Positions 1 to 9,420 of a stretch of DNA of 64,000 nucleotides are shown in pieces. The position numbers and the translations under genes are program-made. The DNA lies in assembly GCA_020284085.1 (NCBI GenBank), contig JACEVL010000108.1, forward strand, positions 482,501-546,500, read 5' to 3'. Numbering within the stretch: position 1 is the stretch's first letter; each line of letters begins with the position of its first letter. Below the pieces are notes generated by a model. That model was not told where the DNA came from. It searched no databases and worked only from the letters and a program-made list of their open reading frames with translations. The stretch is from Aporrectodea caliginosa (taxonomy: Eukaryota > Annelida > Clitellata > Crassiclitellata > Lumbricidae).

Positions 1-650
1 TTAACGAAAGGCATTTGGTTGTAACTCGTCACTACCTACATGTGGAAGTGCCAGTCCCAAGCCTGAAAAAGGAGGAAGGCGACGCTTATCATCTTTGTTA
101 CGATACGGTGTCGTTAAACAGAAACTAACCAAACAATTGGTTATCGTATGCAAAAACAACTAATAAGGATGATTAAGTCACTGAGAAACTCGAGAATATA
201 ATAGCAGTCATTAACTTTTCATAGCAATGGCGGCCTTTCTCTCTCCTCTTCTAGTAATGTGAAACAATTACGGGATGTATTTAATTTGATTCGATAGATG
301 TCAGCACAAATTCCTTCCGCCAGAAACGAACTATTTGCATTTTTAACCGATGAACTGGACACCTAAAAAATGCTGTTGATCGACGCTATATATAAGCACT
401 GACTGCATCGTCATATTGTGATCGTGATCTTCATCCTCTTCATTATACAGACAAGCGATTCCAGTCGAAATACAGACTAGTAACCATGGAAACAGGAAAA
501 ACGGTCGCATTGGTAAATACCCTCGACGATATATCGCTGGATTTGAGCATCACAGCAAACATCCAAAATGGTTAGCTCGCCACTTATCGTTCATCTATGA
601 CGCAGAGTGCGTTGAAGCGTGTATGCCTATAAAACGCATCCCTCTGCAGC
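1..650 (+). repeat. Upstream segment copy A (left part)
   Basis: First of three copies of the segment that lies upstream of the receptor gene; the others begin near 12546 and 59040. Shared landmarks are 'caactaataagg' near 158, 'gagaaactcgagaatat' near 182, 'gtgaaacaattacggga' near 258, a TATA-like 'ctatatataa' at 386-395 and 'gagtaaccatgg'-like sequence near 477. An M3 module lies at about 48-122 and an M2 module at 355-395. No exon 1 was found downstream of this copy in the window, so it is either a decayed copy or a dispersed fragment. No coding sequence seen. Confidence 0.7.
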
Positions 651-1510
651 CATAGGCGCAACCACCCTATGGGACCCGTGGGACGCGTCCCCCCCACTTT
701 CGAACAGGTTGGGACGGTCCTCCCAACTTTTGAAAATTTTCAGGCAAACAAGAGCCCACAATGCACTCCCATTTGGTATTAATGCTCACGAATTGCATTT
801 GGTTGTGGGGCCCCAGACCCCGATAGGGGAGCCGACGACGCTATACCCGTACCCCTAGTCGTTAGAAGCTTCTTGCCTTCGGCAATTGCGGCTGTGCGCC
901 TTCAGCCTTCGCAGTTCCACCCACTCGGACGTTCTAGTAGGTCCCTCCCCCAACAAATCGCTGGCCCTGTGCCGATAAAACAAAGTGTCAGGCTAAAGCC
1001 GATAAACTCAAGTCTATCAGAATTCAGTGCAGAATGTTTCTGTATAATTTCACTCTAAAATTTTACTTTTCTCGCTTTTTTAAAATTCGACTAAGGTTCG
1101 CGGTAGAAGTATAAGAGGACATTTCAATTTTTAATGCTGCCATTGAGAGTGGTGTTCTTCTAAAACCTAAATTCTCAGTTTATTGATATAATAAAGTCAT
1201 ATTTTTTCACGGCTCTAGATGGTTTAAGTGCTTTTATATCGGAATCATCGGTGAAAAATTTGAGGTAAATTAGAGCCCAAAATGTACTCCATTTGGTATC
1301 AAATGCTCAAAATTGCGTCGGCTTTTGGGGCTCCCGATGGGGAGCTTTTGGGGATCCCGATGGGGAGCTTACGACGCTCCCCCATACCCCTAGTCGTTAG
1401 GGGCTTCTTGCCTTCGGCAAGCGCAGATTCGCGCCTTCGGCGCTCGCAATTCCCCTCACTCACACATTCTACTAGGTCCCCCCAACTTCTGGACCGTGGT
1501 TGCGCCCCTG
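651..1510. mobile_element. hAT-type non-autonomous element (MITE), 860 bp
   Basis: An 8-bp target duplication TCTGCAGC lies at 643-650 and 1511-1518. The right end reads inward as CAGGGGCGCAACCAC and the left end as CATAGGCGCAACCAC, so both termini share the GGCGCAACCAC core typical of hAT ends. The uninterrupted site exists in the paralogous segments near 13660 and 60255 (ctgcagccaatcac). Inside, two GC-rich subterminal stretches (about 775-960 and 1330-1490) resemble each other in direct orientation. No transposase is visible; the open frames inside are spurious. Confidence 0.85.
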
Positions 1511-1700
1511 TCTGCAGCCAATCACAAGACTATGTCGTTCAGCGCTAACGACCTCCTATATTATTATATCAATGCAAAGTTGTGTTCGGATTGTTTGGTG
1601 TGGTAGCAAATCGATACCCACGCTAGTACGACCCAGGCTTCGATCAATAACTACACAACATAGTGAGTCAAATCTTAAACTATCATTACTATTATTTTTT
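1511..1700 (+). repeat. Upstream segment copy A (right part)
   Basis: Continues the segment interrupted by the hAT element. 'ctgcagccaatcacaagac' is followed by 'ttatatcaatgcaaag' as at 13664 and 60257. Homology to the other copies fades near 1690, before the position where exon 1 would lie. Confidence 0.65.
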
Positions 1701-1729
1701 TAACTTTCCCCCGAGAAATTAAATTTTTC

Positions 1730-2030
1730 ATGGAAATGGTGGGCAAATTCGATTTAGACCATAGACCAGGCCCCAGTGGCCCCATTAAAAAAATCTTCAC
1801 TACAGTGTATAACGGTGTATTACATTCCCATTTTGGTTATTTGCAGCTTATCTCAAGGTTTTTAAGTCTAGTCATTCATCGGTTCCTATTTTATCATCAA
1901 TTTACATTTGCAAACGTTTCTGAACTATAATTTTAACACAGTATTAGTAGATTGTAAGAACAGTGTATCGGAGACTTCAACGCTCCAGAAAGTCGCAAAT
2001 TGGGGTCAAACACTGTGCTCATTCGAAAAC
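1730..2030 (+). repeat. Repeat family Y fragment
   Basis: Resembles 11760-12215, 29270-29480 and 53250-53700. Shared pieces include a ccagtggccccat-like string, 'tacatttgcaaacgtttctg', a 'gtagattgtaagaa' motif and 'gagacttcaacgctcc'. Non-coding and of unknown class. Confidence 0.5.
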
Positions 2031-2891
2031 TTGACTGACTTTACTACTACTGTACACCATACGAACGGTGATAAATGTTCAAAATAATAAGTGTAACATA
2101 TGCCCTGTAAGTGAAGGCAGAAGATCGGCTCTGTTTTATGCCATACGAACAGAGAGAACCATTCAAACTAATTACACACCTCTTTTAAGAGTGATATTCG
2201 TCGTATAAGTAAAAGCAGAAACGTGGCTCTGTAGTGTAGAGACGCGGTCTCTATTTATTAAGTAAGGGAAGAGACACTGAGGAAAGAAACAAGAGAAGAA
2301 GAAGACGTAGCCAACGAGTCGATTTCAACATCATTCATAAACTGTTTTAGTGTAGATACAAATCCAAGAACATTATGTCATAGACTACTGTACAGCAGAA
2401 TAATGTAACTTAAAGAGCTCTTCTTTATATAGATCATGAGCATTATTATGTAAATAACAAGCCCAACAATGTAAACAAGAAAGGGAGGCAGAACACCAAA
2501 CTCCGCTGAGAAAGCATTTGAATAATCCTTCCTCCAGTTTCTCATCGGGGTTTTCTGGTAAGGTAGCCGGCCGACAGCACACCTTTCTTAGACCCAAACA
2601 TGTACATCAGGGATGGCGAAGGTATGGCAAGCGGTCAAACTATTTGGACACATAATTTAGAGCGTCCGCACTCCTGCTGTTTACATCCAACACGGATCTC
2701 AACTCATATTCCAGTGGAACTCATTTTAGCCTCAGATCCTGTTTCAGGGAGCAGAGGCACCGCATCACGAAGATGCAGAATCCACTGTCGGCGATCATAT
2801 TATGCATACTGGAAGAAGTTTCAACGACCCTGGCAGCTATAACTCTAAGAAATCGTTAAACTACTAATAATAACGTTAGGATATATTATAT
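2031..2891 (+). repeat. Short-module region with endonuclease-like LINE scrap
   Basis: Holds M1-type modules (accNcttttaa then ataagtaaaagcagaa) at about 2175-2240. At 2740-2860 a decayed stretch matches the LINE endonuclease-like remnants at 33413, 37640 and 39000 (caacgaccctggcagctata), running into an M4 ending (aaatcgttaaac). No intact gene seen. Confidence 0.45.
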
Positions 2892-3150
2892 AATATAATA
2901 TTTTCGTTTATTCAAACAATCCGGTTGACAAATCGTAACCAGTTACAGTGTACAATAATACAATTGAAACAATTAACAAGAACACAAAAGACAAAAGACA
3001 GAAGACATAAATCTTAACTACTAACAGAACAGACAGCCTGCAATACACGGCGCCAATAGCAGCCTACAAAGCATGTTTTCCTACGGGCCTCGAACTCGGT
3101 ACCTCTCGCTCTCCATGCCACTGTGTTATCCAATGTGCTATCGGGCCCCA
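2892..3150 (-). mobile_element. tRNA-derived SINE-A, tail variant 1
   Basis: Read on the minus strand it starts with a tRNA-like head: A-box-like 'tagcacattgga' and B-box 'gagttcgaggccc'. The body is 'gttctgttagtagttaag'. The tail differs from other SINE-A copies and ends in 'gaataaacgaaaatat'. The same ending occurs on the LINE fragments at 44068 and 30718, suggesting mobilisation by that LINE. Confidence 0.75.
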
Positions 3151-3660
3151 TATTATTATATATGCTTTTAAAATATATTATAATATATTATTATATATAT
3201 ACTTAAACACCTTTAAATCGTTTTCTACTGACGCTATATGGTCCATATTTGTAACGCCATGTTGACAACGTCTTCTTGCCAGCAGATGTCGCTAAGCACT
3301 AAACACTACAATTTGTGTTATGATTCGTAACACACCTTTAAAGCGTTTATTTCAGGCTCTATATAAAATAATGTCACTTCATGCAATCGATGAAGGTTGC
3401 TTTGTAGTAAAATTTAGTTGCTGTGAGAGTTCGAAGTCGACCACAGATTTTAAAAAGAAACAAGATGCTTCACTGATGACTAAACTGCTCGTGTTTCATT
3501 CTGGTATGGCCGCAAGAGCTTCTGGTCTATCCACGAAATGTCTGTATGGTAATTATACAACTCAATACAACTGTATTTTGATATTGCCCTTCTTCCATAG
3601 CTCAGAAATGCACACATGACCATTGTAGCGATTAAATCTTATCAAATGCCATGTTTAACT
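3151..3660 (+). repeat. Repeat family X fragment with M2 and M4 modules
   Basis: Closely similar to 33740-34010 and more loosely to 31600-32200 and 38520-38700. It holds M2 at about 3210-3240, M4 (gatgtcgctaagcactaaa) at about 3286-3305, and a second M2 at 3324-3365. The shared 'ttctggtatggccgcaagag' lies near 3500. No gene. Confidence 0.65.
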
Positions 3661-4750
3661 AATCAATTAATATAATACTAGTATAAGCTAGTCAATTACA
3701 GTGGCTATATATAAAAGATGTAGTGGCGATACATAAATATAATATTAGACTAGGTAAGAGGCTTTTAAACGTAATTTAAATGTCACGTGATGTGCTATGT
3801 TGCTAAGCGACCAATGACGCTAGGTGGATAGAAACACAGGGACGGTTAAAGACCGGTAATGACAGTTGAGACGTTGTAAGTTCAAGAGAAGAGAGTGGTG
3901 AGAAGAATTGCCGAAAAAGGAAGGAAACAGCAGCATCGTTTGAGTTGCGGAGATATACGTGGATCGACTTTATTAGGAGCGATCACGGTGAATCCAGGAT
4001 TTAAAGTTTTTCGATCGAAGTGAAGTTCGAGCGAACTTTAATCTTGCGAGCGTCGGTGGTAGTGAAGCGTTGCCACGACATTATTCGATGAAGTAAGACG
4101 GCGAGATTTGAAGTCAATCGTTCCTGCGTAAGTTAGGAAAGACTGTCATTCTGCTGTAGTTACTGTTGAGAGAAAGTGGATGTGTAACGGAGTAAAACAG
4201 TGTGATTGCTAAGTCATTCGTTCCGGCGTAAGCTTGGAAAGACTAACATTCAACTGGAATTACTGTTGCGAGGTTGTTTGGGAGCGATCGTCATTCGGAG
4301 CCAACTGCGAGCCAATTGGACGGTTAGTTGTGAGGAATTTAAAGCGTGAGACTATCTTCCTACGTGTGGATTCGGATATTTCTACGCTACCTTGACTTTC
4401 AAAGACGGAGAAGTGATGTACGTATTCGAGACCAGCGATTGAACCTCGAGTATCTACGACTACGTGAGACCAATCCAAGAATTCTTCTACGATAACTTCG
4501 ACATGGGATCCACGTGCACTTGTAATGGGGAATCAGATAAGCCTCATAATAATCTATTTATTGTAGATTAAATACGCCAATATAGGTAGATAGGATTTGC
4601 TGTAATTGTTGTACAGAATTGACTTATGTTTTCAATATTATTTTAATCTATTTACTACCATGTGTCCAGTGTCAATATTTTCAACAACACTTATCGTACG
4701 TAAGGCCTTCTCAGCCAAGTTCGACTAAGCTTAAAAGCTATATATTAATT
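3661..4750. other. Unclassified stretch with a degenerate internal duplication
   Basis: No convincing coding sequence. Two segments about 100 bp apart resemble each other: one around 4110-4175 (tcgttcctgcgtaagttagg) and one around 4212-4275 (tcgttccggcgtaagcttgg). The mixed composition and internal repeat could fit a retrotransposon LTR or leader, but no target duplication or paired terminal repeat was found. Confidence 0.35.
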
Positions 4751-5036
4751 ATAGGCTACAACCATACGACAGAACATCGATGGCGTTGAGCAATTGTAAA
4801 CGTAGGACTTGCTGGAGTGCGCAATAGAAACAAACGCCTATGTCGCCTCAAACACTTGTGCCTTCTTCAGCAGCGCCACTGCAAAGTTCTGTATTTTGCC
4901 GTACGAGCGGTTTGAACTGTTCAGTTTAATTACACACCTCTTTAAAGTTTATGTTTGCCCTATAAGTAGAGCAGAAAAGCGGTTTTATAGTAATGTTGGT
5001 ATCCTTGTTTCGGATGAGTTGCCCTTGTTAGAGTGG
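4751..5036 (+). repeat. Repeat family X, copy 1 (left part)
   Basis: Landmarks shared with 34070-34260 and 55595-55905: 'catcgatggcgttgagcaat', 'caaacgcctatgtcgcct', an M1 module (aattacacacctctttaaag ... cctataagtagagcagaaaa) and 'agagtggtgcaaaatgaa'. A cluster of SINEs interrupts it at 5037. Confidence 0.65.
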
Positions 5037-5195
5037 TGCAAAATGAATAATAATAATAATATCTTTTCTTTAATTGAGCGCCTGACAAACGCACTGCGCT
5101 GTACATTTACATGTTATGCAATTGAAACAATCTTAACTAGTTAACCACTAACAGAACAGACAACCTGCAATACACGGCGCTAATAGCAGCCTAAG
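5037..5195 (-). mobile_element. SINE-A, 3' half (split by other insertions)
   Basis: Minus-strand SINE-A tail: 'tgcgtttgtcaggcgct' then 'caattaaagaaaagat' and a short TTA run. Its 5' head with the B-box lies beyond two other SINEs at 5600-5690. At 34255-34275, X copy 2 carries the uninterrupted target (aaaatgaagacagaagagga). Confidence 0.75.
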
Positions 5196-5345
5196 GATCC
5201 TGAGTGGCCGAGTGGGTTGGTGCCCGCTCGCCGCGCCGGCGCCCCGGGTTCGCTTCCCGGTCGGGTCGGTTTATCAGAGATTAATTTCTCGGATCTTTAC
5301 TGCGGGTGGCTCGGTCGCATTATAAACGTGGAGTACAATACAACA
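5196..5345 (+). mobile_element. tRNA-derived SINE-B
   Basis: Head resembles a Ser/Leu-type tRNA gene: A-box 'tggccgagtgggttgg' and B-box 'gggttcgcttccc'. It continues with 'tttatcagagattaatttct', 'ggtggctcggtcgca' and 'aaacgtggagtac'. A second copy is at 59676-59822. It ends in a short ACAATACA-type run and sits inside SINE-A. Confidence 0.75.
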
Positions 5346-5363
5346 CACAACACAACACAATAT

Positions 5364-5598
5364 ACTGGGGGCGCGGTGGTTTGGGGGTATGTTCGGTGCC
5401 TTGCAGCTGGAGGGTTGCGGGTTCGAATCCACCTCAAAGCCGTCGCGTAGGGACCCTGGGCAAGTCCTTCACTCGCAATTGCTCATGCGCTTCGGCGTGA
5501 AACTCCGACTACAGTAGTAGTCGGGAGCGCCTCTGAATGGGAAATCTGGTTGAGGCGCTATAACAAGTGTTCAAATACAATACAATACAATACAATAC
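5364..5598 (+). mobile_element. tRNA-derived SINE-C
   Basis: B-box 'gggttcgaatcc' at about 5418. Body 'ctgggcaagtccttcactcg' and tail 'gagcgcctctgaat ... gaggcgctataac', ending in an ATACA array. An inverted copy is at 48790-49020. The tail resembles CR1/L2-type LINE ends (…gcgctatataaa). Confidence 0.8.
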
Positions 5599-5690
5599 AA
5601 AAGCATATCCGCCCTAACGGGGCTCGAACTCGGCACCTCTCGCTCTCTACGCCAGATGTTATCCAACGCGCCATCGGCAGAAGAAGACAG
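5599..5690 (-). mobile_element. SINE-A, 5' half
   Basis: Completes the SINE-A split at 5195: on the minus strand, 'ccgagttcgagccccgt' (B-box) followed by 'gcggatatgctt'. Confidence 0.7.
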
Positions 5691-6229
5691 GCCCAAATCG
5701 ACTCGTTACAAACGTTTAGCATGTTGTCAAATGATGCTACATAAGCACGGATCACGGTTAGCCAATTGGTTAGAGCGCTCTCTCTAAACACCATTAAAAC
5801 GTAGTCACACGGCGTTATAAAAAAAGTGATGCAACAATAATTGGCGGTCACTTGTTAATCCTTAACGGTTCTAGCATGCATGGACCACGTTATGTGCTCT
5901 CCTTCTGGACACCTTTAAAACGTTGTCATCCAACGCTATATAAGGATAAGACATGCGGTCATTTGCTAATGTCTTTGTCAGTGCAAGCGCTCGATGTTGT
6001 CATGAGATGTCATTAAATTGACGATTATTAATAAAAGCCAATTGGTTGTCACTCCGCCACTACCCCACATCTGGTGCCAGTCCCAAGCCTGGAAAAAGGA
6101 GGAGGACGATGCTAATCATCTTTGTTATGACGCAGTGTCGTCAAACAACAACTAACTGTCACGTGCAAAACAACTAATAATCCACCGAGAAACTCGAGAA
6201 TATTGCTAACCTTCGACGTATTTAACAAA
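5691..6229 (+). repeat. Family X copy 1 with M2 and M3 modules
   Basis: Colinear with 34260-35165. The empty SINE-A site 'cgtttagcatgttgtcaaat' is at about 5717-5736. M2 copies lie at about 5788-5822 and 5906-5945; the second forms a hairpin CGTTG/CAACG at 5921-5935. M3 lies at 6071-6150 (gccagtcccaagcctgg ... cagtgtcgtcaaac). Confidence 0.65.
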
Positions 6230-6465
6230 TCCATATTACCACAACGGTTAACGTCCTGGACTGTCAAATCGGAGGGTAGGGTTCAAATATCCAGGAGGAC
6301 AAAAAGATGCCACGAAATGTCTGCTCCACTTGCGCCACCTAGCGAAATCGACCGTCAGATTACTACGATGTTGTTGGGAAGACGAAGGGGCGAGGGAGAG
6401 GACTGACCTCCAAACGACCCCGTCCTCAGAAGCCACAGCTATGAAAAATGAAATCATTAACAAGT
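6230..6465 (+). mobile_element. tRNA-derived SINE-D
   Basis: Head 'ggttaacgtcctggactgtc' and B-box 'gggttcaaatatcc'. Conserved body 'tctgctccacttgcgccacc' and 'gggagaggactgacc', with a tail close to 'aaaaatgaaatcattaac'. Related copies are at 12660-12860, 43245-43440 and 59285-59465, with a partial head at 42720-42800. Confidence 0.65.
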
Positions 6466-7190
6466 CTTCATACCAATGACTGCCTCTGTTAATGTAAAAG
6501 AATAACTGCATGTGTTCAGTTTGAATCGATAAATTGCACTTTGTCTGAAATTCCTTAGGCCTACGTTGGATTCAGGTAATTTACGTAACTATTTAATGTC
6601 ATCATTTGAGAAATAAATAGCACAGTACCAGAAATAAAATATATAAAAGTTATTTGAATTTCAAGTTATCGAAAAATGCGAAATGTTGTCTTTATATACA
6701 ATAATCTTCGATTGACTTATATTACTCCATATCAAGTTTTTATATAAGTAAAAATTGTAAGTACAATTTGTAATAACGTATGCTAGTCTACACTCTATAG
6801 TTACAAAGTTTAGTTTTCATTTGTGTTAGTTTATGTTAGCCAGCATGGACTTAACCTATGTGGACTTATGTTTACAATTCAAATAATCAAATTAGGAAAG
6901 ATTTCAAATTTTTAATTACTCAATTTCTGATTAAACAAAACATTTTAAAATAAAACAATTGTTGTAGCTTAATGTTAGGCCCCTACTTAGTTGGGTCATT
7001 TGCTGATTAAAAATAATTTGTTTAAATACGGTTTTTACTTATAAAATGCAGTAAAAGATGTAGCAAAGTGAAATTATTTTCTTGTTTCGTTTATTCCCGT
7101 TTCTCCGTTTTTTTTATTTTGTTGTTGTTGAAAAGACGACGTTTTAACGTTTTCATTCAGTTTTAACCATTTTTAACAACTATGGTTCTA
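6466..7190. other. AT-rich stretch, nothing recognised
   Basis: No open frame of note, no motif shared with the rest of the window apart from scattered AT-rich words. Confidence 0.5.
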
Positions 7191-7493
7191 AATTGACTTA
7201 AATAGCACAATATGCAATTAAGTTGCAGAGGGATACTTTTTTAATGGGGGATGATTTTGTACGACTCATGAGGGATACTTTTGCACGGGGGGGATAGTCC
7301 CTCACGTTCAGATTCATCCGGCCGGATACTTCATTTCGCTAAGGGGATATAATTCTAACGGGGATACTCTATTTCGTGACACCGGTGTCGCAATTATACA
7401 ATACATAATAATGCAACTGTTTTTGATGTTGCTCAGAAGTGCACAAGTGACCATACAATACAATACAATACACGCAAAGATTTATAGCGCGCT
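7191..7493 (+). repeat. Family X copy 1 (middle part)
   Basis: Colinear with 35165-35460: 'gggatacttttgcacg', 'cggatacttcatttcgctaa', 'gaagtgcacaagtgaccata'. The piggyBac element at 7498 interrupts it. Confidence 0.7.
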
Positions 7494-8339
7494 TTAACCT
7501 TTATTTAACCAACGTTCCATTTCTGGAACATAATTTGTTATGTTAAAAAAATTATTCTGTCTTGGTAAATGTATTATATTTGCACATCAAATGAAAGATC
7601 TAAGAATGGAGAATGTAAAACAGTGGTAATTTTCTGATTGACTTTATTTATTTTTGTGCTACAGATGCGTAATTTTGACGAATTTTGTGATTTTTGAAAA
7701 AATCTTTTAGGAAGTTGAAATAAATATTTGTGTCATAATTTTACAGGTGAGACACGTTGTATTTTGTTGATTGATATCTAAAGTCATTGATAAAAATCAA
7801 AATTACTGAAAAAGAAGCAAAACTCTAAAAGAAAAAACCCAGTTTTGAAGCATGTTCCATTTTTGCAACGTTGGTGCACTCTCATTAGTATAATTCCAAT
7901 ATGAGGTGATTGTGTTCCTTGTTCATAATTTGCCAGTATTTACTGTTGGATTGTTGCATGTTTCATTAATTGATGTTTAATATTATGTTTCATTTAATTT
8001 ATTTTTAACCAGGGGCGTAGCCAGGAAAAAATTTGGGGGAGGGGGTAAGTTTTCTGGGGTTTCCATTGGAAATGGTCGAAAAAGTGCAGTTTTTTGTATT
8101 TCGCATCAAATTGGATAGAAAAAATGTCGGCAATTTATTTAGGGTTACTCGACCCGTAAAACCCCTTATATATGCCCATGTTTTAACACTGATTTTGTAA
8201 TAATTAGTACATTTTTAAAATTGGAGTTTTAAGAAAATAACGCAATAACTGCAACACAGTTGAGTACCTAATGCAGTCTAATAGCAACTGCAATGTCTAA
8301 ATCCATGAAAGGAGGAAGTACTGCCATGCATACAGTTCG

Positions 8340-8368
8340 ACCATCACGGACATGACGTCCGTGATGGT
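8340..8368. repeat. Perfect 12-bp hairpin inside the piggyBac element
   Basis: ACCATCACGGAC at 8340-8351 and its reverse complement at 8357-8368, separated by five bases. Confidence 0.8.
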
Positions 8369-8490
8369 AGAACCGGAACAGCACCTCTGAATGACAAGAA
8401 AATATTTGCAAAACAAGAAAGAGGTACATTTGAATACACATGTCATGCCAAAATTGTTGTTGTTAGGTAGTCAGATAACAATGTAGTAGC

Positions 8491-8709
8491 ATGTTCCAGC
8501 AGTATAAATACTGTAAATCCTGTGAAAAAGTGCTCAGGCACGTAAAAGGTTGCCATGACTCATGCGATGGGATCGAGGTATACATTCCTCTCATTAGTCA
8601 GGATCGTTGTTTCTTTAATTTTTTGAAGAAAAACACTAACAAAGAATGTGTCAGGTGCCTCAAGATACTTGAAGTGAACTGTTTTGAAAGTTTTCATACC
8701 TTTAAATAA
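8491..8709 (+). pseudogene. piggyBac transposase C-terminal remnant
   Basis: Seventy-two codons. The second half carries cysteine/histidine spacing like the zinc-binding cysteine-rich domain at the C-terminus of piggyBac transposases: RCFF, then KKNTNKECVRC, then CFESFHT just before the stop. The first half has CKSC and a CHDSC cluster. The DDD catalytic core is not recognisable upstream, so the protein is not functional. The assignment rests on the motif and on the TTAA-flanked element around it; a chance ORF is the alternative. Confidence 0.55.
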
Positions 8710-8960
8710 ACTGGTTTTCAATAAATTATTCATAAACCAATATTGTATCATCGTATATTCATGCTGAACTGCCATTATTAAAAAAATGCTAGTGGGAATA
8801 ACCCAACGTTCCATTTTTGGAACATCCCAAAAAATGACCTTAAATGTCAAATATCACTAAAAGCTTGTCATTTCTGTTTTAATACCATCAATATACAACA
8901 CATATCTAAGGGCCATCTAAAAATTCCACCTAAAAGGCATAGTGGGTAAATAAAGGTTAA

Positions 8961-9420
8961 ATAGAGAAGTCTTGCACAAGTGCGCGTCTCACTACATTCC
9001 TTGACATAGAGCAAATAGAATATATGTTTTTTTAAATTTATATTTAGATTGAGTAAGTCTTTAAAACATCAATGGCGCTGAGCCTTTGCGAATAAAGGAC
9101 TTGATGGATGACGCCATGGAAACAAATCTTCTGGTGCCCTACCTTCATTAGCAACTCCACTTTAAACTCCTATATTACGCCAAAGGAATACACACCCGTT
9201 TTAAAGGTGATATGTGCCACATAAGTAGGAGCAGACAAGAAGTTCTGTACTGAATCCCGTGATCTGTGTCTCAGATGAATTTACCTTTGTAGAGCAGTAA
9301 AAAAATGAAAGGAGCGGAGGACCGAACAAAACCTTGCGCCACCCCCGTGTCACAGGACAGGCCTGAATTCCCCAAGTGCCCGTGCCGGAGGAGAGGCCCA
9401 AACGTCGGAGGACAGGCCAA
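8961..9420 (+). repeat. Family X copy 1 (right part)
   Basis: Matches 35480-35870: 'gcgcgtctcactacattcct', 'ttgatggatgacgccatgga', 'tacacacccgttttaaagg'. The sequence 'gcggaggaccg ... acaggcc' leads directly into the minisatellite. Confidence 0.7.

Larger units (their letters stand above)
7498..8956 (+). mobile_element. piggyBac-like element, 1,459 bp, decayed
   Basis: Flanked by TTAA at 7494-7497 and 8957-8960. The ends are imperfect inverted repeats: left CCTTTATTTAACC, right (inward) CCTTTATTTACCC. Paralogous X copies at 35455-35500 and 32285 keep the uninterrupted site (gcgctttaataaaaacaag). Subterminal 'caacgttccatttNtggaac' occurs near 7511 and 8800. The interior keeps only a piece of transposase (8491-8709). 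A hAT-like terminus (caggggcgtagccagg) at about 8012 may be a further nested insertion without a visible partner end. Confidence 0.8.

Noticed and set aside
619..1548. Small plus-strand frames
   Set aside because: They lie inside the non-coding hAT MITE and have no motif.
3718..4690. Solo LTR
   Set aside because: TG start and CA end can be chosen by eye but no flanking duplication or second copy supports them.
5200..5270. tRNA-Ser/Leu gene
   Set aside because: A and B boxes are present but the cloverleaf is not credible and the segment is the head of a repeated SINE (second copy at 59676).
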